Notes under the pieces: model-generated
Database searches by the model: none
Told to the model about the DNA's origin: nothing
Seen by the model: the letters and a program-made list of their open reading frames with translations, nothing else
Shown: piece after piece, positions 43,185 to 53,755 of the stretch
Layout of the letters: each line of letters starts with the position of its first letter
Position numbering within the stretch: the first letter of the stretch is position 1
Made by a program: the position numbers and the translations under genes
Assembly (NCBI GenBank): GCA_030428105.1
Contig: JAUIBE010000004.1
Location: forward strand, 121,104-185,103
Source: Gammaproteobacteria bacterium
GTDB taxonomy: Bacteria > Pseudomonadota > Gammaproteobacteria > Xanthomonadales > SZUA-36
Reading direction: 5' to 3'
DNA length: 64,000 nt

Positions 43185-43957
43185 GCAACGTTCACCCCAC
43201 CGCGATTGTCGAGGACGGCGCCCAGATTCACGAAACCGCGGAAGTCGGCGCCTACACCCTGGTCGGCTCCAAGGTCACCCTGGGCCCCGATGTGCGCATT
43301 GGCCCTCACGTGGTGCTCACCGGCCGCACCACCATCGGCGCGCGCACCCGCATTTTCCAGTTCGCCTCAATTGGCGAGGAGCCGCAGGACAAGAAATACG
43401 CCGGCCAGGACACCGAGCTGATCATCGGTGAAGACAACTACATCCGCGAGCTGTGCAACTTCAGCCGCGGCACGGTGGAAGGCGGCGGCAAGACCATCAT
43501 CGGCAACAACAACTGGATCATGGCCTGCGTGCACATTGCCCACGACTGCATCCTGGGCAACAACATCATCATGGCCAACAACGCCTCGCTGGCCGGCCAT
43601 GTCACGGTGGGCAACTGGGCCATTCTTTCCGGCTACTCGCTGATTCACCAGTTCTGCACCGTGGGCGAGCACAGCTTTACCTCGTTCGCATCCCACGTGA
43701 ACCAGAGCATTCCGCCTTATGTCACGGTCTCGGGCGAGAAAGCCAAGGCCAAGGGCGTGAATACCGAGGGCCTGCGTCGCCGCGGCTACAGCGCCGAGCA
43801 GATCCAGCAGGTTCGCCGCGCCTACAAAATCCTCTACCGCCAGGGCCTGTCGCTGGAAGATGCAAGGGTCAAGCTGGCGGAAATGGCCGAGGGCTCGGAC
43901 GAGATTCGCCCGCTGGTGGAGTTTCTCGACACCACCGAGAAAAGCATGATCCGCTGA
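43181..43957 (+). CDS. lpxA: UDP-N-acetylglucosamine acyltransferase
   Basis: A 258-residue enzyme starting lipid A synthesis. Hexapeptide-repeat helix from VHPTAIVEDGAQIHETAEVG on, catalytic region CVHIAHDCILGNNIIMANNA (His-Asp), substrate motif LCNFSRGTVEGGGKTIIGNN, and C-terminal GLRRRGYSAEQIQQVRRAYK. Its ATG overlaps the fabZ stop (ATGA), fixing the start at 43181. Confidence 0.97.
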   Translation: MSNVHPTAIVEDGAQIHETAEVGAYTLVGSKVTLGPDVRIGPHVVLTGRTTIGARTRIFQFASIGEEPQDKKYAGQDTELIIGEDNYIRELCNFSRGTVEGGGKTIIGNNNWIMACVHIAHDCILGNNIIMANNASLAGHVTVGNWAILSGYSLIHQFCTVGEHSFTSFASHVNQSIPPYVTVSGEKAKAKGVNTEGLRRRGYSAEQIQQVRRAYKILYRQGLSLEDARVKLAEMAEGSDEIRPLVEFLDTTEKSMIR

Positions 43958-43973
43958 TCGCGCGGGCCATCCA

Positions 43974-45119
43974 ATGACTTACACCATTGCCCTGGTTGCC
44001 GGAGAAGACTCGGGCGACCAGCTGGGCGCCGCGCTGATCTCTAGCCTGAAGACGCGTTACCCCGATGCCCGCTTTGTCGGCATTGGTGGCGAGCGCATGC
44101 GCGCGCTGGGCATGGACTGCTGGTGGGACTGCTCCGAGCTGGCGGTGTTTGGCCTGTTCGAAGTGCTGAGCCACTTCAGGCGCATCTGGCGCCTGCGCAA
44201 AGACCTGATGGCGCGCATCGAATCGATTAAGCCAGACGTGTTTATCGGCATCGATGCGCCCGACTTCAACCTGGGCCTGGAGCGCAAGCTGAAGGCGAAG
44301 GGCATTCGCACGGTGCACTACGTGAGCCCCACGGTGTGGGCCTGGCGCGCCTGGCGCATCCCGCGCATCCGCAAGGCCGCCGACCTGGTGCTGTGCCTGT
44401 TTCCCTTCGAGCCGGATTTCCTGGCGCAGCACGACATCAACGCCGCCTACGTGGGCCACCCCATGGCCGACCAGATCGATGCAGTGGAATCGAACACCGC
44501 GGCCCGGGCAAGCCTGGGCCTTGGTGACGAACAGCCGGTTTTCGCCCTGCTTCCCGGCAGCCGCCAGGGCGAGGTGGAGCGGTTGGCCGAACCCATGCTG
44601 GAGGCGGCCGAAGCACTGAAAGCCCAATACCCCGAAGCGCGCTTTATCACGGCGTTGGCCAACGATAAGGCAGCCGCCGTTTTCGGGGCCGCCAGCAGCA
44701 ACCACCCCACCCTCCAGGTCAACGCCTTCCGGGGGCAGGTACGCGAGGTTATCGCCGCTGCCGACGTGGTGATCTGCGCATCGGGCACGGTCACCCTGGA
44801 GATCATGCTGGTCAGCCGGCCGATGGTAGTGTGCTATCGCCTTTCGCCATCCACCTATTACCTGGCCCGCACCACCAACCTGGTCAAAGCCAAGCGCTTT
44901 TCCCTGCCGAACATCCTGGCCGGGGAAGACCTGGTACCAGAACTGATTCAGGACGCCGCCAACGGCGCCGAGATTGCCCGACAGGCTTCCGGGTGGATTG
45001 CGGATGAAAAGCGTCGCGGCGCTTTGAAGCACCGGTTCGAGCGCTTGCACGAAACCCTGCGCTGCAATGCCGGGGAACGTGCCGCCGAGGCGGTAGCCGG
45101 CCTGCTGGAACAGCGGTGA
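43974..45119 (+). CDS. lpxB: lipid A disaccharide synthase
   Basis: A 381-residue GT19 glycosyltransferase that joins UDP-diacylglucosamine and lipid X at the inner membrane. Motifs [74 protein letters not shown] and [20 protein letters not shown] are typical. Overlaps rnhB by 4 bases. Confidence 0.97.
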   Translation: MTYTIALVAGEDSGDQLGAALISSLKTRYPDARFVGIGGERMRALGMDCWWDCSELAVFGLFEVLSHFRRIWRLRKDLMARIESIKPDVFIGIDAPDFNLGLERKLKAKGIRTVHYVSPTVWAWRAWRIPRIRKAADLVLCLFPFEPDFLAQHDINAAYVGHPMADQIDAVESNTAARASLGLGDEQPVFALLPGSRQGEVERLAEPMLEAAEALKAQYPEARFITALANDKAAAVFGAASSNHPTLQVNAFRGQVREVIAAADVVICASGTVTLEIMLVSRPMVVCYRLSPSTYYLARTTNLVKAKRFSLPNILAGEDLVPELIQDAANGAEIARQASGWIADEKRRGALKHRFERLHETLRCNAGERAAEAVAGLLEQR

Positions 45120-45682
45120 TCCAGGCCGGCGTCGACGAGGCTGGAAGAGGCCCGCTGGCCGGGCCAGTGGTGGTGGGCGCGGTTATCCTTGACGCCCGCC
45201 GGCCGATTGAAGGACTGGCCGACTCCAAGCGCCTGACCGCCCGCCGCCGCGAACTACTGGATGTAGAAATTCGCCAGCACGCGCTGGCTTGGCATGTGGA
45301 AGTGGTCGACGCGGAAACCATCGACCGGGTGAATATCCTGCAGGCCACGATGTTGGGCATGCAGCGCGCGGTGGAGCGCCTGGACCCATCGCCGGAGCTT
45401 GTGCTGGTGGACGGCAACCGCGCACCCAGGGTGGCTTGCGCCTGTCGCGCCATCGTCAAGGGCGACCAGCTTGAGCCGGCCATTTCGGCCGCCAGCATCC
45501 TGGCCAAGGTGCATCGCGACCGGCTGATGCAGGCGCTGCACCAGAGTTTTCCGGATTACGGTTTTGACCGCCACAAGGGTTACCCGACCCGGGCGCACCT
45601 GGAAGCGCTGGCGCGCAATGGGCCGTGCCCCCAGCACCGCCGTTCCTTCGCGCCGGTGCGAGAAGCGCTATCTAGTTCTTGA
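45116..45682 (+). CDS. rnhB: ribonuclease HII
   Basis: A 188-residue nuclease cutting RNA in RNA-DNA hybrids and at single ribonucleotides. Acidic active site in [55 protein letters not shown], then Asp in [23 protein letters not shown] start overlaps the lpxB stop. Its 3' end overlaps the convergent YihY gene by 11 bases; dnaE, often next here, is absent. Confidence 0.95.
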   Translation: MIQAGVDEAGRGPLAGPVVVGAVILDARRPIEGLADSKRLTARRRELLDVEIRQHALAWHVEVVDAETIDRVNILQATMLGMQRAVERLDPSPELVLVDGNRAPRVACACRAIVKGDQLEPAISAASILAKVHRDRLMQALHQSFPDYGFDRHKGYPTRAHLEALARNGPCPQHRRSFAPVREALSSS

Positions 45683-46922
45683 ACATGTCCCTTAGCGGCA
45701 GGTTCAGCGCCTCTTCGCCGCGCTCACTGATGGTGGCCAGGGCGGCGCAGAATGTCTCGTCCCACGGCCCGTCCCGCGGGCACTCGGCGGCCTCGGCGAT
45801 CGGCAGGTAATAGCCACCGGCCGCCAACAGGTCACCAAAACTCAGCTCCTGCAAATCGCGCAGCAAGCACCAGCCATCGTCGGGATGGTGGGCGACAATA
45901 TCCGCGGCGCGCAGGCCAATCAGCATCTCGCGCAGCTGGTTTTCTGATACCTGCTTTTCCTCTTCCATCAGGTCGGCCACGTGAATGCCCTTGCCGTGAC
46001 GCTGGGCTTCCCACAGGTGGCCCAGCAGGCGAAACACCAGTTGCAGCTCCAGCCGGTGCGGCCACTCGACATCGGTGCGCGACAGGTCCTCAAAGGTGGT
46101 GAGCGAAGCCGCCAGCGAGGCGCCCAGCAGCACCACGCTCCACACCAGGTAAAGCCAGAACAGGAAGATCGGCACAGTGGCCAGCGCACCGTAGATCACG
46201 GCGTAGTTTGCGTTGGTGACGTAGGCCACGAACGCCGACTTGGCGATCTCGAACAGCAGCGTGGTGAGAAACGCGCCGACAATCGAATCGCGGAACTTGA
46301 CCTTGCGGTTGGGCACCAGCGCGAAGATCAGCGTGAAGGCCATCCACATCAGCAGGAAAATGCCAACGCGCTCGACGCCGGCGCTGAACTCGCCATCCAG
46401 GCCGAGCACGCTGAAGATGTTCTGAGCGCCCAGCACCACCGCGCCACCCACCATGATGGGGAACAGGGTGAGCACCGCCCAATACATGACGATGCGGCCG
46501 GTCACCGTGCGCGGCTCTGTTACCCGCCAGATCTTGTTGAAGGCCACCTCGATACGCAACATCAACAGCAGGGCGGTGACGATCAAAACGATGGTCCCCG
46601 GCAGGGTCAGGCCACTGACGCTGTCGAGAAAAGTATCCATGTACTGGCTGACCGTTTCCCCGGCCGCCGGTACGAAGTTGGAAAACACGAAATCCTTGAA
46701 TTTCTCCGACCACTGGCTGAACACGGGGAAGATGGATACCACCCCGAAAATCACCGCCAGCAGGGGCACCAACGCCAGCAGGCTGGTATAGCTGAGCGAG
46801 GCCGCCTCTTCAAACAGGCGGTCTTCCTTGAAATGCTTCCACAGGTGACGCGCCAGGCGCCTGGCTTGTGGCAGGGCGAGCTCCAGGTCGAACTTTCGTC
46901 CCTTCTTGCGTTGCTGATTCAT
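45672..46922 (-). CDS. YihY/UPF0761 family inner-membrane protein
   Basis: A 416-residue protein with six transmembrane helices in the YihY/BrkB domain (about 35-300): [102 protein letters not shown]-terminal soluble extension of about 110 residues ([20 protein letters not shown] ... [20 protein letters not shown]) looks like a small winged-helix domain often fused in this family. Old names as RNase BN are mistaken; the true function is unknown. ATG 46922 chosen. It is convergent with rnhB. Confidence 0.88.
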   Translation of the reverse strand: MNQQRKKGRKFDLELALPQARRLARHLWKHFKEDRLFEEAASLSYTSLLALVPLLAVIFGVVSIFPVFSQWSEKFKDFVFSNFVPAAGETVSQYMDTFLDSVSGLTLPGTIVLIVTALLLMLRIEVAFNKIWRVTEPRTVTGRIVMYWAVLTLFPIMVGGAVVLGAQNIFSVLGLDGEFSAGVERVGIFLLMWMAFTLIFALVPNRKVKFRDSIVGAFLTTLLFEIAKSAFVAYVTNANYAVIYGALATVPIFLFWLYLVWSVVLLGASLAASLTTFEDLSRTDVEWPHRLELQLVFRLLGHLWEAQRHGKGIHVADLMEEEKQVSENQLREMLIGLRAADIVAHHPDDGWCLLRDLQELSFGDLLAAGGYYLPIAEAAECPRDGPWDETFCAALATISERGEEALNLPLRDMFKN

Positions 46923-46997
46923 GCTGCGGTTTACGTCCCTGACGCCAGTCAATAGAATGCCTTCCATGCCCGGCAGGGGCAACACGAAGAGGTATTC

Positions 46998-47967
<970 letters not shown>

Positions 47968-47977
47968 GATCGACGCT

Positions 47978-48014
47978 ACGGCGTAACAATTCGCGGTCTA
48001 AAGCCCGCTCCTAC
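47978..48014. repeat. GCTCCTAC-type REP fragment
   Basis: CGCGGTCTAAAGCCCGCTCC then TACGGCG contains the imperfect hairpin GCGGtctaaaGCCCGC and the GTAGGAGC tail typical of REP sequences in pseudomonads and xanthomonads. It overlaps the 3' end of the next minus-strand gene by a few bases. Confidence 0.4.
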
Positions 48015-50935
48015 GGCGTTTGCAAGCCGAAGAAATCGCGATAAACGGCATTCAAGCGCGTCAGCGCATGGGCCACGCTGTTGCTCACCGAGCCCGAACG
48101 CCGCACCGGATCAGGCAAGCGGCCCCAATCCGTACGGAACGACTCCAGCCGAACGGTGGCGCGTTCGCTGATGGTGGAAACCGCCACGTTGCCATCGCGC
48201 AACCTGGCCAGCACGCTCTCATCCAGTAATCCGTTCTGGCCTTCCAACGCCGCCCGGCTGGTGTCGGAATCCAGCGGCTGGGAGGGATAGAACAGGCTGA
48301 TAATGGCGCGCACGAAGGCCTTCTGGTTGGTGACATCGCGGGTCAGGGAGTGCAGGTCGGTCGTCAGCGCCGAATCAACCGGGTTTGGCCGCAGCAGTGC
48401 CGAGTAAACCATCGCCTGTTGTGACTGGTACAAGGACTGCAGGTGCTGGTTTACCCGGTCGCGAATGGTGGGGTCGCCTTCAAATTCCAGTGGGCTGACC
48501 CCGATGCCGGTGACAAACCAGTCACGCCACTCCGCCCCCTGGCTCCAGTTGGCCGCCAGCACGGTGGAAGGCCGGTTGCGCGCTGCGGTCAGGTAGGTCA
48601 GCCGATTGGGCACCATTCGGAAGCCGCCGGAATCATCCAGGGTGGCGTGGATGCGATTGCCCACGCGTTCCATCGGACAGGCATCCTCCAGCACCTCGTC
48701 GTTAAGCGCGGCGAACAGGTAGTGGTATTCCTCCGGGCTGATAAACCGCGAACCGAACACGTCGGTGACCTCGTCGTTCTCGACGTAGCGACCCTTGAGC
48801 TCGAACGACAGGTAGCCAAAGTAGTTGGCCACGAAGGGGTCATCGGCGCGCACCGGCTCGGAACGGCGGTTCACCCACTCGACGTTGTCGTAGCAGATTT
48901 GTACCTCACCCAGGCCACTCTGGTCGGCAATCAGGTAGGCGTCCGGGAACAAGCCGATCATGGCTCGGGTGGCCTCCAGCCCGTCACTCATGCCGCAGGT
49001 GTTTTGCGGGTCGCAGGCGGAGATCATCGCGCCCTCGGTGCGGTAGGAGGTGCGCTGGTTGGCGTCACCACCCAGCACCACGTCGGAAGCTGACGCCAGG
49101 TGTTCAGTCCTGAACGCCAGCTCGGCCTCGCGAATGCCGTTCACCAGGCCAAGCAACACGTTGTCGTATTCCTGCAGGCCGCGGCTGACCGGGTCGGTAA
49201 TGCCGCCACCGGCGCCACTGAAACAATCGGCCTGCATCGACAGGGCGTGGATCAAGTCCAGACCGCGCTGGCGCATGCGCACCACAAGGGCCTCGCTCTC
49301 GGGGGTCTGGAAGTAAACCGGCGCACGCTCGGCGAACCACGCCATCAGGGTGGCCAGGGTGGCCCACTCCAGCGGGTTCGGCAGCGGCTCAGGCGGCAAC
49401 TGGCACATGGCCGGAAAACTGTCGTGCATGTAACCCAGCACGTAATTGACCCGCTGCCACGGCGGCAGGGCCAGCTCGCGCGCCAGGTGTTCGGGGCCGA
49501 ATGGGCCATCGGCATCGCCGGAAAGCTCTGCGCTGCGCGCGTCACCATCGGCGAGGTCGGCCATGGCTTGCATGCAGCGGTCAAACTGCTCGCGGGTCAG
49601 GGTCTGCTCACCGCTGGTGTTGTGACCGGCAGCGATGCTGATGCAGATGTTGATTTCGTTAGCCACCCTGGAGCGCACCGGCTGGCCGAAGTAGTAATCC
49701 ATGTCCGGCACCTGCAGCACCACCTGGGCGACCGCGTCGGCCAGTTCGCCGGCCAGTTCGCGCACCCGCAGGCTACCCGGGTTGCCGGAACGCAGGTTCT
49801 GCGCCACGTCATAGGCGGACGCCAGGGCCGCGTTGATGCGCGGGTCCACCTCGGAGAATTCGCGCGCGTAGAAACTCGAAATGCGCGGCAGGAGGTCGGC
49901 CAGCATGGGAGCCACCGGCGAAACCTCGCCCTGGCCGCTGCTGATGCCATCCAGCAGGTCAGCCACCACCCACAGCAAGGACTCGACGAACGACAGGTAG
50001 TGGCGTTTGTGCAAGGATTCCACGCCCGCTGCCAGGCGCAGCACGTGAGACGCCTCGGACTGCCACTCGGCCGGCGAATCTTCCTCGGCGGTCAGCAGGG
50101 CAAAGCGCAGGCGCTTGAGTGATAGCACATCGGGCGCCGCTGCAACCGTGGTGGTGTCGGCGATGGCGAACAGCATGGCGCGCGCCATCTCCAGCACGTC
50201 GGCGTCCTCGTCCAACGGCGCCGGCGGTTCGGCTGCTGTCCACGGATCGAACCAGTCGGTATTCAGGCCGGCGACCAGCGCCAGCAGGGTTTCGTTGCTC
50301 TCGGCGCTTTGGCGAACGTTGCGCCACAGCGGCACCGCCAGCAGTTCCATGCGCACCAGCACTTCCGGCAGCAAGGTTGCGGCAAGCTGCTCTTCGCTGC
50401 GGTCGAACAGCTGATCGAGCAGCACATCAATTTCGGGGCCCAACGGCGAAACCAGTGAGTGCACCTCCAGGTCCTGGGCCTCGAGTTTCTGCTTGACCAG
50501 CCAAGAGGCGGGGTCGAGCACGGTGCTGCGCATGGGGATTTCCAGGTAACGCGAAGCCAGGTGATCGAGCCAGGCGCGGTCGTCGCGGAAACGCACCATG
50601 GCGTCGCCTTCCAGGCCGGGCATCAGGGTGCTGGCGGAATCCAGCATCTGCGCCACCGCCACCATGGTAAACAGGGTATCCATGCGCGAATCGGGGTCGG
50701 AAAGCGCCGCTGCCAGGTGGCGCCCCCGCGGCAGGTCATCCAGGGTGGCAGGCGGGACGATTTCGGCCGCCGTGGCATCACTTTCTGCAGGCTCATCGGC
50801 AGGCGATTCGGCCTGCTCCTGGGCAAAAACCGGCCATGGCGAGGCCAGCGCCAGCAGAACGCAAAAGGCAGTCGCCCGCACGCCATGGCGGGTTCGCGCT
50901 AGAATGCGCCACAATTGAACTGGAGCAATGGTCAT
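48011..50935 (-). CDS. large secreted protein of unknown function (974 residues)
   Basis: I recognise no domain. A signal peptide (VRATAFCVLLALASPWPVFA, cut near AQEQ, about residue 39) is followed by an acidic Pro/Ala/Glu linker (ESPADEPAESDATAAEIVPP) and then about 900 residues of mostly helical sequence with few repeats. Scattered Cys (NICISIAAG, FDRCMQAM, AMCQLPPEP, QADCFSGAGGG, ACDPQNTCGM, DACPMERVG) suggest disulfides in the periplasm or outside. A GGGI stretch and a FGYLSFELKGRYVENDEVTD region stand out. It is monocistronic and divergent from the asparaginase gene. Confidence 0.75.
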   Translation of the reverse strand: MTIAPVQLWRILARTRHGVRATAFCVLLALASPWPVFAQEQAESPADEPAESDATAAEIVPPATLDDLPRGRHLAAALSDPDSRMDTLFTMVAVAQMLDSASTLMPGLEGDAMVRFRDDRAWLDHLASRYLEIPMRSTVLDPASWLVKQKLEAQDLEVHSLVSPLGPEIDVLLDQLFDRSEEQLAATLLPEVLVRMELLAVPLWRNVRQSAESNETLLALVAGLNTDWFDPWTAAEPPAPLDEDADVLEMARAMLFAIADTTTVAAAPDVLSLKRLRFALLTAEEDSPAEWQSEASHVLRLAAGVESLHKRHYLSFVESLLWVVADLLDGISSGQGEVSPVAPMLADLLPRISSFYAREFSEVDPRINAALASAYDVAQNLRSGNPGSLRVRELAGELADAVAQVVLQVPDMDYYFGQPVRSRVANEINICISIAAGHNTSGEQTLTREQFDRCMQAMADLADGDARSAELSGDADGPFGPEHLARELALPPWQRVNYVLGYMHDSFPAMCQLPPEPLPNPLEWATLATLMAWFAERAPVYFQTPESEALVVRMRQRGLDLIHALSMQADCFSGAGGGITDPVSRGLQEYDNVLLGLVNGIREAELAFRTEHLASASDVVLGGDANQRTSYRTEGAMISACDPQNTCGMSDGLEATRAMIGLFPDAYLIADQSGLGEVQICYDNVEWVNRRSEPVRADDPFVANYFGYLSFELKGRYVENDEVTDVFGSRFISPEEYHYLFAALNDEVLEDACPMERVGNRIHATLDDSGGFRMVPNRLTYLTAARNRPSTVLAANWSQGAEWRDWFVTGIGVSPLEFEGDPTIRDRVNQHLQSLYQSQQAMVYSALLRPNPVDSALTTDLHSLTRDVTNQKAFVRAIISLFYPSQPLDSDTSRAALEGQNGLLDESVLARLRDGNVAVSTISERATVRLESFRTDWGRLPDPVRRSGSVSNSVAHALTRLNAVYRDFFGLQTP

Positions 50936-50974
50936 TCGCGTGCCCGGACTCCGTGGAAAACCCTTGAAGCTGGC

Positions 50975-50980
50975 TATACT
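50975..50980 (+). promoter_or_regulatory. -10 box immediately before the asparaginase-domain gene
   Basis: TATACT ends 5 bases before the ATG at 50986, and no ribosome-binding site precedes the ATG. The usual start point 6-7 bases after a -10 box would fall at the ATG, so the mRNA may be leaderless. No good -35 is seen. Confidence 0.45.
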
Positions 50981-50985
50981 ACACC

Positions 50986-51477
50986 ATGATTTCCAACCTC
51001 TTGATCATCACAACCGGCGGCACGATCGACAAGATCTACTTCGACGACAAGAGCGACTACCAGGTCGGCGAACCGCAGATTTCACAGATTCTGAACGCCA
51101 TGTGCGTGGCCTTCGATTTCGACGTCAATGCACTGATGCGCAAGGACAGCCTGCACATCGATGACCACGACCGCGAACTGATTCGCGACGCCATCGCCGC
51201 CACCGATGCCAGGCACGTTTTGGTGACCCACGGCACCGACAGCATGATCGCCACGGCCAAGGTCCTGGCGGAACTGGAGGGGCGCACCATCGTGCTCACC
51301 GGCGCGCTGCACCCGGCCCGCTTCAGGGATTCAGACGCGGTATTCAATATCGGCTGCGCTATCGGCGCGGTGCAAAGCCTGCCACCCGGCGTGTACATCG
51401 CCATGAACGGCAAAATCTGGGACCCAACGAAGGTGCGCAAGAACGTGGAGGCGAACCGCTTCGAGGCGCTCGCCTGA
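50986..51477 (+). CDS. single-domain asparaginase-like protein
   Basis: A 163-residue protein covering only the N-terminal domain of type I/II asparaginases (about 330 residues). Both catalytic Thr motifs are present: ITTGGTIDKIYFDD (Thr10) and LVTHGTDSMIATA (Thr84, Asp85), plus ALHPARFRDSDAVFNIGCAI and a Lys in DPTKVRKN. No trace of the C-terminal domain is seen in 51478-51716, so it ends by design or by an old deletion. Function is probably altered, since the full active site and tetramer need the second domain. Divergent from the 974-residue protein gene. Confidence 0.85.
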   Translation: MISNLLIITTGGTIDKIYFDDKSDYQVGEPQISQILNAMCVAFDFDVNALMRKDSLHIDDHDRELIRDAIAATDARHVLVTHGTDSMIATAKVLAELEGRTIVLTGALHPARFRDSDAVFNIGCAIGAVQSLPPGVYIAMNGKIWDPTKVRKNVEANRFEALA

Positions 51478-51545
51478 CGTCATCACGGAATTTCAACCTC
51501 ATGTCATCCCGGAAGGCGCGAATCGACTATTCGGGACCCACCGGC
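51478..51545. repeat. REP-like repeat CGTCATCCCGGA, partial plus full unit
   Basis: A partial unit (CGTCATCACGGAA, 51478-51490) and a full unit (51502-51545, TCATCCCGGAAGGCGC ... TTCGGGACCCACCGG) mirror the arrangement at 18591-18655. Also shared is the following 35-bp tail up to GTGGCC. Confidence 0.68.
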
Positions 51546-51578
51546 CGAACAGAAGTGTGACCGGAGTGCCAAAGGAGT

Positions 51579-51687
51579 GGCCACGGCAGGGGCGCTCCTC
51601 CCGCGACACGCATAAACCCGTCCATGGGGCTCTTAAATTACGTCCTGTAATTTAAGGTCGCGGAAGAAGCACCCCATGTCCGCGGCC
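51579..51687. mobile_element. MITE-like element, family 1 copy C (109 bp)
   Basis: Arms GGCCACGGCAGGGGCGCTCC.. (51579-51607) and the complement of GTCGCGGAAGAAGCACCCCA.. (51657-51687) match copies A and B. The interior GCATAAACCCGTCCATGGGG and TTAAATTAC / GTAATTTAA hairpin are nearly identical to copy B at 18957-19066. It lies between the asparaginase and DUF445 genes. Confidence 0.75.
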
Positions 51688-51716
51688 TGCAGCGCCGTAG
51701 CGGCTCCGGTAATTCA

Positions 51717-53024
51717 TCACTTAAACGCGTGAATCACCAACCCCACCAACCCGCCCACCAGCGTGCCGTTGATGCGGATGTACTGTAGATCCTTGCCAAT
51801 CGCCAGCTCAACCCGGTAGCCGGTGTCCTTGGCATCCCAGCTTTTCACCGTCTCGCTGATCAGGCTGGCAATGCCGTGGCGGTTGCGGTCTACCAGCAGC
51901 GCCGCAGACTCCACCAACCAACCGTTCAGCCAGGCCTGCATGGCCTCGTCTGACGCCAGCTCCTCGGCCCAGCTATCCAGCCAACTGGCCAGTTGCTCGC
52001 GGATCACCGAATCCGGGTTGGCCAGGTCTTTCTCCAAGCCCGCCGCCAGGTCTGACCACAGGCGATACAGGTAATCCTGCAGCTCCTCGTTCTCCAGCAG
52101 GCTCTCGCGCAGGCGGTCGCCCCAGCGGGCCATCTCGGCGGAGCTTTGTAGTTCTTCAGACCAGCGTTGCAGGCTTGAATTGAACTCGGCGCGCATCGGG
52201 TGATCGGGGTCGAGCGACATTTCCAATAGCAGCGATTCGATGCGGTCGAGCATCTGCTTGACGATGCGGTCATCGACAAAACCGGGCATCCACCACGGAC
52301 TTTCGCGTTGCACGTTGTCGCGAATGGTCTCGCGGTGGTCGTGCAGCAGGACGATGGCGTAGCGTAGGGCCTGGGTCAGGATCTGCTGGTGGCGGCCGCC
52401 GCGGATCAGCCAGTCCAGGGTGCGGCCCAGCAGGGGCGCGGGGTTTACCTTGGCCAGGCGCCGGCGACTCAGGCGGCGAATAAAATCGCGCACGCGTTCT
52501 TCGTGGAACGCACTGAGCATGCTTTGCAGCAGCGTCGCCGCCAGGTCAGTAACGCGCTTACGCCCTCCCCCATCACGCAGCCAGCGGGCAATGCCGCTTG
52601 CCATGTTCACGTCGCGCAGGCGCGCGGAAACCACGTCGGGGTGCAGAAAATGTTCGGCGACGAAGCGCGACATGCTCTCGCCGATCTCGTCCTTGCGCCG
52701 CGGCACGATGGCGGTATGCGGAATGGGAATGCCCAGCGGATGACGAAACAACGCCACCACTGCAAACCAGTCGGCCAGCGCGCCAATCATGCCGGCCTCG
52801 GCAAAGGCGTTAACCCAGCCGGCCCAGGCCTCGGGGCGATGCAGGGTGAAGATAAACAGCCCCAGCATCAGCAGCAGCAGCGCCAACGGCAGGCGCTTCA
52901 TCGCCTTCAGGCGGGCAAGCTTCTCCGCCTCACCGGGAATCTCGCGCTGCACCGGAACTGGTTTGGAGTCGGAAATGGCGCGTGGCCCTACAGGCGTACT
53001 CGGCCGAGCATGATGTCCCACCAC
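51717..53024 (-). CDS. DUF445 family inner-membrane protein
   Basis: Up to 435 residues. Typical DUF445 layout: a short cytoplasmic lead (EAEKLARLKAMKRLPLALLL), a first helix pair with AGMIGALADWFAVVALFRHP and LGIPIPHTAIVPRRKDEIGE, a large helical middle (WMPGFVDDRIVKQMLDRIES) and a C-terminal helix ending DLQYIRINGTLVGGLVGLVI. Function unknown. The ATG at 53024 would overlap the DUF962 gene by 37 bases; a GTG at 52952 is an alternative start. Confidence 0.88.
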   Translation of the reverse strand: MVGHHARPSTPVGPRAISDSKPVPVQREIPGEAEKLARLKAMKRLPLALLLLMLGLFIFTLHRPEAWAGWVNAFAEAGMIGALADWFAVVALFRHPLGIPIPHTAIVPRRKDEIGESMSRFVAEHFLHPDVVSARLRDVNMASGIARWLRDGGGRKRVTDLAATLLQSMLSAFHEERVRDFIRRLSRRRLAKVNPAPLLGRTLDWLIRGGRHQQILTQALRYAIVLLHDHRETIRDNVQRESPWWMPGFVDDRIVKQMLDRIESLLLEMSLDPDHPMRAEFNSSLQRWSEELQSSAEMARWGDRLRESLLENEELQDYLYRLWSDLAAGLEKDLANPDSVIREQLASWLDSWAEELASDEAMQAWLNGWLVESAALLVDRNRHGIASLISETVKSWDAKDTGYRVELAIGKDLQYIRINGTLVGGLVGLVIHAFK

Positions 53025-53293
53025 ATCACCCAGTCGCCCATCAGGCTGAACAGCGGGTAGGTGAAAGTGGCCGGACGGTTTTTCTCAAAGAAAAAGTGCC
53101 CCACCCAGGCAAAGCCGTAGCCAACCACCGGCACCAGCACCAGCCACCAGGCATTCGCGGTGAGAATAGCGGTGACAATGATGAAGAGCACGATCCAGGT
53201 ACCGATAAAGTGCAACAGCCGGCACGTGCGGTTGCTGTGCTCTTGCAGGTAGAAGGGGTAAAAATCACGAAAGGTGGTGTATTCGCGGCTCAT
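52988..53293 (-). CDS. DUF962 (Mpo1/YGL010W-like) membrane protein
   Basis: A 101-residue protein with three hydrophobic stretches. Family pattern: FYLQEHSNRTCRLLHFIGTW (His and Asn-Arg motif) and GHFFFEKNRPATFTYPLFSL with MGDWVMWWDIML. Yeast Mpo1 is an iron-dependent dioxygenase of 2-hydroxy fatty acids, but whether bacterial members do this is not known to me. ATG 53293 chosen. It is upstream of, and overlaps, the DUF445 gene. Confidence 0.87.
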   Translation of the reverse strand: MSREYTTFRDFYPFYLQEHSNRTCRLLHFIGTWIVLFIIVTAILTANAWWLVLVPVVGYGFAWVGHFFFEKNRPATFTYPLFSLMGDWVMWWDIMLGRVRL

Positions 53294-53440
53294 GGTTCGG
53301 CTGCCATCCAGAAGTTTGAATGAAAAAGGGACTCGCCCCGTTGCCTCCATTCTAGCCCAGCAGCGCGCCGGTACTACAGGCGCCTCGAACCGGGCCAACC
53401 CGCCGCCCCCGCACCGCGCACAAGTAAGCCGCTGTATGGC

Positions 53441-53469
53441 TTGACGAACGGGGCAACAATCAGTAACTT
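53441..53469 (+). promoter_or_regulatory. tRNA-Val promoter
   Basis: TTGACG (53441-53446) and TAACTT (53464-53469) with a 17-bp spacer, followed by a GC-rich discriminator (GCGCCCCGC), as usual for growth-rate-regulated tRNA promoters. It lies 48 bp before the tRNA. Confidence 0.7.
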
Positions 53470-53517
53470 ATGCGCCCCGCTCGGGGACTGGCAGACACTG
53501 CCACCGAAGGCCTCAGG

Positions 53518-53593
53518 GGGCGATTAGCTCAGTTGGGAGAGCGCTGCAGTCACATTGCAGAGGTCACTGGTTCAAGCCCAGTATCGCCCACCA
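53518..53593 (+). tRNA. tRNA-Val (anticodon CAC), CCA encoded
   Basis: A 76-nt cloverleaf. Acceptor GGGCGAT pairs with ATCGCCC; D stem GCTC/GAGC; anticodon stem CTGCA/TGCAG with loop GTCACAT, anticodon CAC (reads GUG); T stem ACTGG/CCAGT with loop TTCAAGC; ends ACCA. The loop base before U33 is G, which is unusual. The gene's last 25 nt recur twice downstream (from 53731 and 53893). Confidence 0.93.
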
Positions 53594-53755
53594 CCTCTTA
53601 GGGCCAGGGGCCCAAGAGGTGATGGGCCATATGGGCTGACAGTGGTTTGATCGCCTTCCCGCCTATTCAGCACCCTCAAGATGCTCGCTGTGAGACGCTT
53701 TCGAGTGACATGCCTCGAAGGACAGCGCGCGGTTCAAGCCCAGTATCGCCCACCA
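53594..53755 (+). repeat. 162-bp tandem unit 1 ending in a copy of the tRNA-Val 3' end
   Basis: Begins CCTCTTAGGGCC-AGGG-GCCCAAGAGG, a terminator-like hairpin, then has a TTCGAG-TGACATGC-CTCGAA stem, and ends with the same 25 nt as the tRNA 3' end (GGTTCAAGCCC... to CCA, 53731-53755). Only the last part of the tRNA is copied, so it cannot fold as a tRNA. Confidence 0.88.

Noticed and set aside
43869..45050. 393-codon minus-strand frame over lpxB
   Set aside because: Antisense to a core lipid A gene with all its motifs; a shadow of GC-rich codon use.
45672..46922. Ribonuclease BN
   Set aside because: The YihY family was once named so, but this is considered an error; annotated as a membrane protein of unknown function.
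49100..50122. 340-codon plus-strand frame within the 974-residue protein gene
   Set aside because: The minus-strand gene is longer, has a signal peptide and good starts; the plus-strand product is a Gln/His/Arg-rich shadow.
50986..51716. Possible frameshifted full-length asparaginase
   Set aside because: No frame in 51478-51716 shows C-terminal asparaginase sequence; that stretch holds REP and MITE-like repeats.
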